Shown here: in pieces, positions 55,541 through 63,019 of the stretch | Layout: the number at the start of each line of letters is the position of its first letter | How positions within the stretch are numbered: position 1 is the stretch's first letter | Assembly: GCF_022690685.1 (NCBI RefSeq) | Contig: NZ_JALCYY010000005.1 | Location: 1 to 64,000, forward strand | Direction: 5' to 3' | DNA length: 64,000 bases | DNA from: Anaeromyxobacter terrae | GTDB lineage: Bacteria > Myxococcota > Myxococcia > Myxococcales > Anaeromyxobacteraceae | Notes under the pieces: generated by a model | What the model saw: the letters and a program-made list of their open reading frames with translations, nothing else | Databases searched by the model: none | Told to the model about the DNA's origin: nothing | Translations under genes and position numbers: made by a program

Positions 55541-56749
55541 TCAATCGCCGGACAGCGCGCCCGTGGTCTCCGCCAGCCTTCGCTCGAGGAATCGCCGCTC
55601 CGCGTCGTTCGTGACGAGCGCCAGCGCCTGCCGGTACGCGGCGGCCGCCTCGGCGCGACGGCCGAGCCGGCGCAGGAGGTCCGCGCGCGCGGCCGGAAGG
55701 AGGTGGTAGCCGGGCAGCTGGAGGGTGTCGAGCAGCGCGAGGCCTCGCTCGAGCCCGTCGGCCATCGCGACGGCGACCGCGCGGTTGAGCTCGACCACCG
55801 GGGACGGGTGGATGGCCGCGAGCACCCCGTAGAGCGCCGCGATCTGCGGCCAGTCGGTCTCTCTCGCCGACCGGGCCCGCGCGTGCAGCGCCGCGATGGC
55901 CGCCTGGACGGCGTACGGCCCCGTCGGGCGGCCACGCAGGGCCTGCTCGAGGAGCGCCGAGCCCTCCGCGATCTTCGCGGCGTCCCAGCGCGAGCGGTCC
56001 TGCTCCTCGAGCAGGACGATCGCGCCCTCGGCGTCCGTGCGGGTGGCGCGGCGAGCGTCGTGGAAGAGCATCAGCGCGAGGAGCCCTTTCGGCTCGCGCT
56101 CGCCCGGGAGCAGCCCGACCAGCATCCGGGCGAGCCGGATGGCCTCGGCGCACAGGTCCGCCCGCACGAGGTCGTCCCCGAAGCTGGCGGAGTAGCCCTC
56201 GTTGAAGACCAGGTAGACGACCGCCATCACCGCGCCGAGCCGCTCGGCCAGCACCTCGTCTCCGGGCACCTCGTACGGGATGCGGGCGATCTTGATCTTG
56301 GCCTTGGCGCGGACGAGGCGCTGCGCCAGCGTCGGCAAGGGCACGAGGAACGCGCGGGCGATCTCGTCGGTGTCGAGGCCGCAGACGGTGCGCAGCGTGA
56401 GCGCCACCTGGGCCTCGGGCGCGAGCGCCGGGTGACAGCAGGTGAAGACGAGCCGCAGCGAGTCGAGCGGCACCGGCGCGTCGTCCTCCGGCGCGGCCCA
56501 GGCCGCGAGCTCGTCCCGCTTGCCCTCCGCCAGCGAACGGCGGCGCAGCACGTCGATGGCCTTGTGCCGCGCCGTCGAGACGAGCCAGGCCACGGGGTGC
56601 TGCGGCGGCCCCGCGGCCGCCCACTGCGCCAGGGCGGCCTCGAACGCCTCCTGCAGGGCGTCCTCGGCGACGTCGAAGTCCCCCACGCCGCGGATGACGG
56701 TCGCGAGGATGCGCCCGTACTCGCGCTGGTGGAGCTCCCCGACGATCAG
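55541..56749 (-). CDS. ECF-type RNA polymerase sigma factor, ECF42-like (copy 2)
   Basis: 402 aa if started at CTG 56749. No ATG, GTG or TTG lies near the family start; the nearest upstream in-frame GTG is deep inside the YCII gene. Region 2 GVGDFDVAEDALQEAFEAAL with STARHKAIDVLRRRSLAEGK, and region 4 LDTDEIARAFLVPLPTLAQR are clear, then the ECF42 extension MAVVYLVFNEGYSASFGDDL. The CTG overlaps the YCII stop in CTGA (56746-56749), so translation is likely coupled. Function: stress-type transcription, targets unknown. Confidence 0.85.
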   Translation of the reverse strand: MIVGELHQREYGRILATVIRGVGDFDVAEDALQEAFEAALAQWAAAGPPQHPVAWLVSTARHKAIDVLRRRSLAEGKRDELAAWAAPEDDAPVPLDSLRLVFTCCHPALAPEAQVALTLRTVCGLDTDEIARAFLVPLPTLAQRLVRAKAKIKIARIPYEVPGDEVLAERLGAVMAVVYLVFNEGYSASFGDDLVRADLCAEAIRLARMLVGLLPGEREPKGLLALMLFHDARRATRTDAEGAIVLLEEQDRSRWDAAKIAEGSALLEQALRGRPTGPYAVQAAIAALHARARSARETDWPQIAALYGVLAAIHPSPVVELNRAVAVAMADGLERGLALLDTLQLPGYHLLPAARADLLRRLGRRAEAAAAYRQALALVTNDAERRFLERRLAETTGALSGD

Positions 56750-57102
56750 ACGGAGACGGGGGTCGGCGCCACCGGCCGCACCTCCACCGCGCCGCCAGTC
56801 CGGATCGACGGGATCCGCCCGGCGATCGAGATCGCCTCGTCGAGATCCTTGCACTCGACCAGGATGTAACCGCCGAGCTGCTCCTTCGTCTCGGCGAACG
56901 GCCCGTCCATCGTCACGCGCTTGCCGTTCACCTCGCGTACCGTGGTGGCGGTCGAGCTCGGGTGCAGGTACCCGCTCCCGCGGAAGTTCCCGCTCTTCAC
57001 GATGTCGCGGAGGAGCTCCGCGTACTGGTCCATGAGCGCGTCCCGCTCGTCCTTCGGCATCGTCCACGATCTCTCGTCGATGATCATGAGCATGTAGAGC
57101 AT
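56746..57102 (-). CDS. YCII/DGPF-domain protein
   Basis: 118 aa. MLYMLMIIDERSWTMPKDER opening, then RGSGYLHPSSTATTVREVNG and the DGPF motif VTMDGPFAETKEQLGGYILV near 72-91. The motif gives the family its name. These small proteins are the normal genomic partners of ECF42 sigma factors. The molecular role is not established. It overlaps the sigma gene by 4 bp. Confidence 0.9.
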   Translation of the reverse strand: MLYMLMIIDERSWTMPKDERDALMDQYAELLRDIVKSGNFRGSGYLHPSSTATTVREVNGKRVTMDGPFAETKEQLGGYILVECKDLDEAISIAGRIPSIRTGGAVEVRPVAPTPVSV

Positions 57103-57362
57103 GGCGTCCCCCTTTCTAGCCGTCGTCGGACGACCCGCCGCGCGATCGACACCCGTCGACCACCGGGGGCGCGTCTCGCGTTCGGGCGCGCGGCCGGCAC
57201 GCCCTTCCGGGGGCTGACTTCCTCCCCCACCGGTCCCTGAGCGCCCGCGATGTCGATCCGGCCGCGGCTGGTTCGACGTGGATCAAGGAGGAGCCCGGCG
57301 GACGAAGGACGGCGTCGTGCTCGCAGGGAATGACCGACGGACCTGGAACGAGGGCAGCGCAC

Positions 57363-58064
57363 ATGGCGACGAGGCTCAGGACCGCTCCGGACTCCGAGGC
57401 GATCGCACGCGCCCAGGACCTCGAGCAGAGGTGCCTGGAGGTGGCTCACGAGCTCAAGAACCCGCTCACCGGCGTGAAGGCGCTCGTGCAGCTCGGGCTG
57501 CGCGCTCCTGCGGAGTCTCCCTCTCACGAGCGCCTTGCGCTGATCGAGCGAGAGGTCACGCGCATGCAGGAGATCCTGCGCCGCTACCTCTCGCTCGCCC
57601 GGTCGCTGGAGGAGGTGGCGCCGACGCGCCTCGCGCTCGGGCCGCTCGTCGAGAGCGCGCTGTGCGTGCTCTCGGCCCGCGCGAGCGCCGCGCGGGTGCG
57701 ACTCTCGACGAGGGGGAACGCGACCGTGGAGGCCGACCCGCGCCGGCTCGAGGAGGCCCTCGTCAACCTCGTCGCGAACGGCATCGAGGCCACCCCGCCC
57801 GGCGGAGAGGTGATCGTCGAGGTGTGCGCGCGCGGGGGCGAGGCCGAGATCGTGGTGCGCGACACGGGTCGCGGAATGGCGCCGGAGACCCTGCACCGCC
57901 TCGGCACGCCGTTCTTCACGACGCGCGAGGACGGCACCGGGCTCGGCGTGGTGCTCGCGCGCGCGGCGATCGCGGGGCACGGCGGCTCCCTGCGCTACGA
58001 GAGCGAGCCGGGCAAGGGGACGACGGTGCGGGCCACGCTGCCGCGCCGCGCGCGGGCTGCATGA
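57363..58064 (+). CDS. Small soluble histidine kinase without sensor domain
   Basis: 233 aa from ATG 57363, preferred over ATG 57330 because GAGGG lies about 8-10 bases upstream. No membrane segment or PAS domain is present. The HisKA helix has LEVAHELKNPLTGVKALVQL (His29), and the ATPase has N box NLVANGIEATPPGG, G1 VVRDTGRGM, FFTTREDGTGLGVVLARAAI, and G2. It must receive its signal from a partner protein. No response regulator is adjacent. Confidence 0.87.
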   Translation: MATRLRTAPDSEAIARAQDLEQRCLEVAHELKNPLTGVKALVQLGLRAPAESPSHERLALIEREVTRMQEILRRYLSLARSLEEVAPTRLALGPLVESALCVLSARASAARVRLSTRGNATVEADPRRLEEALVNLVANGIEATPPGGEVIVEVCARGGEAEIVVRDTGRGMAPETLHRLGTPFFTTREDGTGLGVVLARAAIAGHGGSLRYESEPGKGTTVRATLPRRARAA

Positions 58065-58136
58065 CGAGAGCGCCACCCGCCGGATCGTCGCGGCAGCCTC
58101 GTGACCGCAGCTCGGGGAGCTGATGGGGCGCGCCGG

Positions 58137-59381
58137 CTACCGCAGGAGGCCGCGCCACCAGCGCCAGGTGCACACGTTCGCCTCGTGGTTCATCGCCATC
58201 GCGGTGCCGTCCGCCCCGACGAACGCCCAGGCGCAGCCGTCGAGCGGTAGCTGGACCTTCCCGCATGACTTCCCGGACGGCGCCACGAGCTCGATCTCGG
58301 CGGTGGAGGGACAGGCGAGCTGGATCCCGACCACCGCGTTCGCGCGACCGCCACGCACCACGTAGACCCGCGTCCCCGGCCGATCGGCGAGCCACTGCGG
58401 GGCCGGTGACGCAGCCGCGTTCCCCGGCGCGAAGACGTGGGTCCAGACGCCGTTCACGCGCAGCGCCACCGTCCCGTCCGCCAGCGCGGCGGTGTCGTCG
58501 CCCACGGTCGTCGCTCCGAGCGGAGGCGAGAGCGGGAACCAGCCGGTGAGCGGTGCGGCGTCCCGCCCGAACCAGCGCGCTCCGTCCCGGGCGACGACGA
58601 GCGCCTCGCCGGTGCGCGCGACGCCGAGCTGGTACGGGTCGCGATCGAGCTCGCTCGCGCCGAGGCGCGTTCCGTCCTCGCTCACGTACTCCAGCCGCTC
58701 GATCGGGCTTCCATCCGGGTGGCGGTCAGTGAACATGCCCTCCGTCGTCGTCAGGAGCGCGCTCCCGCCTCCGGGAACCGGCTGGATGCGGCGCACGCGG
58801 CCGAGCGGTCCGCCCTCTCCGAGGAGGACTCCGCGCGCGTCACGGCGCTCGAAGAGGCCCGGCAGGTAGTCGCCGCCGCGGTTCAGGTGGTAGCCGTGCG
58901 GCTGGGGCGCGATGGGGAAGCCCTCCGTGAGCAGCGACACCTGGAACGCGGGGGTCTCCTCTCCGGCGCCGGTCGCGGCGTCGAGGAACCGGTACGCGCT
59001 CTGCTTGTAGCCCGTGCCCACGCCGATCCAGTCACCCGTCCCGTCGGTGATCGGCTCGCGGCAGAAGTAGAAGCCGTCGAGCGGCACGCGGTACTCGACC
59101 GTCTCGCCCAGCGCGGCGGGCACGAGGCTCTCGCACGCGTCGGCCGTTGGGTTCGACGGGGGCGGCGTGTCCGAAGAAGGCGGAGGCGCGGGCGAACCCG
59201 CCGGCGGCGTCGCGGCGGGAGGCGAAGGGGGCGACTCCGGCGCGGTCGGGCCGGGCGAAGGCGCGGTCGGAGCGGGAGACGGCGATGGCGCCGGACTCGG
59301 GGCCGGCGCCGATGGACCGCCTCCACAGCCCGCGAGGAGGAGGACGACCGCCCACGGAAGAACGCAGAACGCTCGCCGCAC
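58137..59381 (-). CDS. Lipoprotein with proline-rich linker, unknown function
   Basis: 414 aa from GTG 59381, which gives a clean lipoprotein leader MRRAFCVLPWAVVLLLAGC; the frame also opens at ATG 59429. After Cys19, a Pro/Ser/Ala linker runs to about residue 78, then a compact domain (about 80-414) with blades of LTTTEGMFTDRHPDGSPIER and VARTGEALVVARDGARWFGR type. It resembles a small propeller. It may be a surface or outer-membrane protein. No family recognised. Confidence 0.65.
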   Translation of the reverse strand: MRRAFCVLPWAVVLLLAGCGGGPSAPAPSPAPSPSPAPTAPSPGPTAPESPPSPPAATPPAGSPAPPPSSDTPPPSNPTADACESLVPAALGETVEYRVPLDGFYFCREPITDGTGDWIGVGTGYKQSAYRFLDAATGAGEETPAFQVSLLTEGFPIAPQPHGYHLNRGGDYLPGLFERRDARGVLLGEGGPLGRVRRIQPVPGGGSALLTTTEGMFTDRHPDGSPIERLEYVSEDGTRLGASELDRDPYQLGVARTGEALVVARDGARWFGRDAAPLTGWFPLSPPLGATTVGDDTAALADGTVALRVNGVWTHVFAPGNAAASPAPQWLADRPGTRVYVVRGGRANAVVGIQLACPSTAEIELVAPSGKSCGKVQLPLDGCAWAFVGADGTAMAMNHEANVCTWRWWRGLLR

Positions 59382-59629
59382 GCCTCGCCATGCCTGCGCC
59401 TCCCTCGCCGAGCCTGCGCCCTCCCGCATGCGAGGCGCCCCATCGTGAATGTGCGCTCGCAGCGAACCCCGCGCCAGGGGCGCCCGAGCTGGGTCTCCAC
59501 GATGGGCGAGCTCGAGCCCGCCCATCGCGCAAACTGGCAGGTGGAGTTCCGCCGGCGCGCAGCGCGGGCGGGCGGAGCCCTCCCCGAGCGCCGACCCACC
59601 GTCGTCGACGGGGAGAGTGGGCCGGGCCT

Positions 59630-59989
59630 CTACTTCGACTTCCAGAGGCCCAGGACGGCGCCCGTCGGATCCGCGATGATGCTGAACCAGCCGGCGTCGG
59701 GGACCTCGGTGACGTCCTTCACGACGGTGGCGCCGAGCGACTGCGCCTTCTTCGTCGCTGCCGCGACGTCCTCCACGAGGACATACGCGAGCCAGGACGA
59801 GGGCGCGCCCGGCATCGGGTGCTTCATGAGCCCGCCGCCGGTCCCCTCGCCGACGTTGATCATCGTGTACGTGTGGCCCGATCCCATCGGCATGTCTTCC
59901 AGCTTCCAGTCGAACAGCTTGCCGTAGAACGCCTTCGCCTTCTCGGGATCGGTCGTGTTCAGCTCGACGTGTACGAACGGGTTTGCCAT
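59630..59989 (-). CDS. VOC family (glyoxalase/bleomycin-resistance-like) protein
   Basis: 119 aa. MANPFVHVELNTTDPEKAKA then FYGKLFDWKLEDMPMGSGHT, followed by GGLMKHPMPGAPSSWLAYVL, and TEVPDAGWFSIIADPTGAVL, fit the two beta-alpha-beta-beta-beta units of the vicinal oxygen chelate fold. The ligands likely are His7, Glu9 and a later residue. A common metal-dependent enzyme or binding protein; the substrate is unknown. GGAGGA is upstream of the ATG. Confidence 0.85.
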   Translation of the reverse strand: MANPFVHVELNTTDPEKAKAFYGKLFDWKLEDMPMGSGHTYTMINVGEGTGGGLMKHPMPGAPSSWLAYVLVEDVAAATKKAQSLGATVVKDVTEVPDAGWFSIIADPTGAVLGLWKSK

Positions 59990-60174
59990 GCGCGATCCTC
60001 CTCTCCGGCTCTTCTAGCGCGGGTGCCCGGGCACGCCGACACGTCACGGGGGGCCTGGTGAGAAGTCGCGTCGGCCGCGAGCAGACGGCGGGCAAGCGGC
60101 GATGCCAGCGCCGAGCGATCCGGGCAGCCGTCGAAGCGCCCGGTCCACGAGCGGCGCGTCGCCGGAGAACCGGC

Positions 60175-60864
60175 TCAGGGCTTCGAGAGAGCAGCGGCTC
60201 CGCGCGCGAGCTCGTTGATGTCGCGGGTCTCGAGCACCGGGCTCTTCGCCCCCCGCTTCGCGACGGCCAGCATCGCGCGGCCGATCCGCTCCGTCGTCGT
60301 CACCTGGTCCGGGAGGAGCGCGTTCAGCACCGGGAAGAGCGGCGACAGGAGCGGGTACAGCGCCCGGTAGAGCCTCGTCCGCGAGGTGATGCCATGGAGC
60401 GCCTGGATGAAGCCGGGCCGGAACATGTACGCCGAGGCGAACGGGAGCCGCAGCAGCGCGTTCTCGGTCTCCCCCTTCACCCGGGCCCACATCGACCGCG
60501 CGCGCCCGGTGCTGTCCGTGCCCGCTCCCGACACGTAGACGAAGGTCATGCGAGGGTTGCAGGCCACCAGCGTCCGCGCGACCGCGAGCGTGAGCTCGTA
60601 GGTCACGCGCCGGTAGTCGCGCTCCGACATCCCCGCCGAGGACACGCCGAGACAGAAGAAGCAGGCGTCGCAGGCGGCGAGCTCGCCCTCGAGCCCGGAC
60701 AGATCGGACGGATCTGCCCGGACCACCTCGCGGAGCTTCTCGTCACGCTGACCGGTCGGGCTGCGTCCGATCGCGAGGACGCGCTCGACGTCGGGGTCGC
60801 GCAGGCACTCCCGGAGCGCGCCCTGCCCCACCATCCCGGTCGCCCCGAAGAGAACGATCCTCAT
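60175..60864 (-). CDS. NAD(P)-binding atypical SDR family protein
   Basis: 229 aa. The Rossmann motif VLFGATGMVGQGALRECLRD at 4-23 is followed by LGVSSAGMSERDYRRVTYEL and VYVSGAGTDSTGRARSMWAR, with VKGETENALLRLPFASAYMF. The Y-x-x-x-K triad is not obvious, as in NmrA/HTATIP2-like proteins. It likely binds NADP(H) and may act as a redox sensor or enzyme of unknown substrate. Confidence 0.85.
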   Translation of the reverse strand: MRIVLFGATGMVGQGALRECLRDPDVERVLAIGRSPTGQRDEKLREVVRADPSDLSGLEGELAACDACFFCLGVSSAGMSERDYRRVTYELTLAVARTLVACNPRMTFVYVSGAGTDSTGRARSMWARVKGETENALLRLPFASAYMFRPGFIQALHGITSRTRLYRALYPLLSPLFPVLNALLPDQVTTTERIGRAMLAVAKRGAKSPVLETRDINELARGAAALSKP

Positions 60865-61050
60865 CTCGGCTCACCTCGTCTTCCGTGCGAGACGCTCATG
60901 GGGATTCCTGACGCCGGTCGGCGCGGCCGGCTCGAGGCCGCGACCACGCCGTTCGATCGGATCATACACGTCCTGGCGAACGAGACTCCTTGCCGGCTCC
61001 GCACCCTCCGTGCAAGCATCCTCCGCCCAGCACCTCCGGAGGAGACATCC

Positions 61051-62586
61051 ATGCGCACACCTCGCGGCGCGCCGCGCCTCCTCGGCAAGCTCCGCCGGAT
61101 CACGATCGCGATCCTCGCCGCGACCGCGGCGTGCGGCTCGTCCAGCGATCCCGCGCCCCGGGCGCAGTCCGCCCTGTACGCGGCGCGATGTGCCGTCCCG
61201 CGAACCGGCGTCGATCCCTCCACCGGCGCGCCGTACGCCGACAAGCAGGGCACGCTCGACGACGAGAAGGCCTGGCTCCGCGCGTGGGTCGACGAGCTCT
61301 ACCTCTGGTACCGCGAGGTGCCGAACGCCGACCCCGCGCAGTACCCCACGCCCGAGAGCTACTTCGACGTGCTGAAGACGCCGGCGCTGACGGATTCGGG
61401 GCGTCCGAAGGATCGCTTCCACTTCACCTACCCGACCGATGCCTGGGTGGCGCTCTCGCAGTCCGGCGTGGAGGCGGGGTACGGCGTGCAGTGGCTGATC
61501 CTCGCGCCGTACCCGCCGCGCCGGACGGTGGCCGCGTACGTGGAGCCGGGCTCGCCGGGCGCGCAGGCGGGCATCGCGCGCGGCACCGAGGTCCTGGCCG
61601 TGGACGGCGTCGACCTCGTGAACGGCGCCGACGTCGCCGCGCTGAACGCCGGCATGTTCCCGTCGGCCGCGGGCGAGACGCATACCCTGACGCTCAGCGA
61701 TTCGCTCGGCGTCCGCACGGTGCCCGTCACCTCGGCGAACGTGGAGGGCACGCCGGTGCTGGCGACCCGCACGATCTCGACCGGCAGCGGCACCGTCGGG
61801 TACGTGCTCTTCAACGATCACTTCGCGACCGCCGAGGCGCAGCTCGTCGCCGCGATCGGCCAGCTCCGGAGCGCGGCGGTCGACGACCTCGTGCTCGACC
61901 TCCGCTACAACGGCGGGGGCTACCTCGCCATCGCGAGCGAGCTCGCCTACATGATCGCCGGACCCGCCGCGACGGCCGGAAAGGCGTTCGAGCGCCTGGT
62001 CTTCAACGACAAGATCGTCACGCGCGACCCGGTCACCGGCGAGCCGCTCGCCCCGATGCCGTTCCTCGCCACGACGCAGGGGTTCTCGAGCACGCCTGGC
62101 GCGGCCCTGCCCGCCCTCGGGCTCGGCCGCGTCTACGTGCTCACGGGGTCGGGAACTTGCTCGGCGAGCGAGTCCATCATCAACGGCCTGCGCGGCGTGG
62201 GGGTGCAGGTGATCCAGATCGGGGCGACGACCTGCGGCAAGCCCTACAGCTTCTACCCGCGCGACAACTGCGGCACGACCTACTTCGCCATCCAGATGCA
62301 GGGCGTGAACGAGCAGGGCTTCGGGAGCTACGGCGACGGCTTCGTGCCAGGCGGGAGCGGCGCCGCCGGCGTGCCCGGCTGCGCCGTCCCGGACGATTTC
62401 GGCCACGCTCTCGGCGACCCCGCCGAGGCGCGGCTCGCTGCGGCGCTGTCGTATCGTGCGACCGGGAGCTGCCCGGCGACGGCGACGGCGACCGCGACAC
62501 GCGCGCTCGCTGCGCAGGCGGCGCTCGCGGGCGAGGGCGAGGTGATCAAGTCACCGTGGCGCCAGAACCGGATCGTGAGGAGGTGA
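61051..62586 (+). CDS. S41 family C-terminal processing peptidase-like lipoprotein
   Basis: 511 aa from ATG 61051 with GGAGGAG upstream. The leader has a lipobox-like TAAC (Cys28), so it is membrane-anchored. A PDZ domain at about 155-235 contains YGVQWLILAPYPPRRTVAAY and GSPGAQAGIARGTEVLAVDG. The S41 domain has VGYVLFNDHF, LDLRYNGGGYLAIASELAYM, Ser371 in GTCSASESIING and Lys397 in TTCGKPYSFYP, the expected Ser/Lys pair spaced 26 apart. It has several Cys pairs, unusual for the family. It is a periplasmic protease. Confidence 0.87.
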   Translation: MRTPRGAPRLLGKLRRITIAILAATAACGSSSDPAPRAQSALYAARCAVPRTGVDPSTGAPYADKQGTLDDEKAWLRAWVDELYLWYREVPNADPAQYPTPESYFDVLKTPALTDSGRPKDRFHFTYPTDAWVALSQSGVEAGYGVQWLILAPYPPRRTVAAYVEPGSPGAQAGIARGTEVLAVDGVDLVNGADVAALNAGMFPSAAGETHTLTLSDSLGVRTVPVTSANVEGTPVLATRTISTGSGTVGYVLFNDHFATAEAQLVAAIGQLRSAAVDDLVLDLRYNGGGYLAIASELAYMIAGPAATAGKAFERLVFNDKIVTRDPVTGEPLAPMPFLATTQGFSSTPGAALPALGLGRVYVLTGSGTCSASESIINGLRGVGVQVIQIGATTCGKPYSFYPRDNCGTTYFAIQMQGVNEQGFGSYGDGFVPGGSGAAGVPGCAVPDDFGHALGDPAEARLAAALSYRATGSCPATATATATRALAAQAALAGEGEVIKSPWRQNRIVRR

Positions 62587-62591
62587 GCGCG

Positions 62592-62978
62592 ATGCGCGCC
62601 GCGCCGGGTGCCTTCTTCGTCGCCTTCGCGCTCCTCGCGGCCGGCTGCCGGACGGCCCGCTCGGAGCCGCGCGAGGTACGTGCGGTGATCGTCTCGCCGA
62701 CCGACGCGAGCCGCGCCGCGCTCGCCGCCGCCGTGTCCGCGGCGCTGCACGGCGCTCAGGTCACGCTCGCCGGCGACGCGCTCACGCGATCGAGCACCCT
62801 CACCGTCGAGCGGACGCAGGTCCGCGACGCCTCCGGCGTGCCGGTCCAGGGGCGGGAGCTCGGAACCCCCGAGCGGTTCAGGCTCCTGAAGCGGGGCGGC
62901 GCGTGCGTGCTCGTGCACGAGCGCACCGGGCGGACTGTGGTGCTCGAGTCGACGACCTGCACGGCACGCGACGGCTGA
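62592..62978 (+). CDS. Small lipoprotein of unknown function
   Basis: 128 aa from ATG 62592. GTG 62583, in frame and overlapping the protease stop in GTGA, is an alternative start. Signal with lipobox LLAAGC (Cys19), then a basic domain VRAVIVSPTDASRAALAAAV and LTVERTQVRDASGVPVQGRE, ending CTARDG. Two further Cys residues may form a disulfide. It is probably co-transcribed with the S41 protease and may be its partner or substrate. Confidence 0.7.
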   Translation: MRAAPGAFFVAFALLAAGCRTARSEPREVRAVIVSPTDASRAALAAAVSAALHGAQVTLAGDALTRSSTLTVERTQVRDASGVPVQGRELGTPERFRLLKRGGACVLVHERTGRTVVLESTTCTARDG

Positions 62979-63019
62979 GCGTCCCCGCGCCGGAAGCCGC
63001 GCGCGAGCCTCGCCGCGCC

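Noticed and set aside
54712-55614. HNH gene as an intact single-frame protein ending at 55614
   Set aside because: After the HNH start the first frame loses all family likeness, while the second frame continues the HNH motif exactly.
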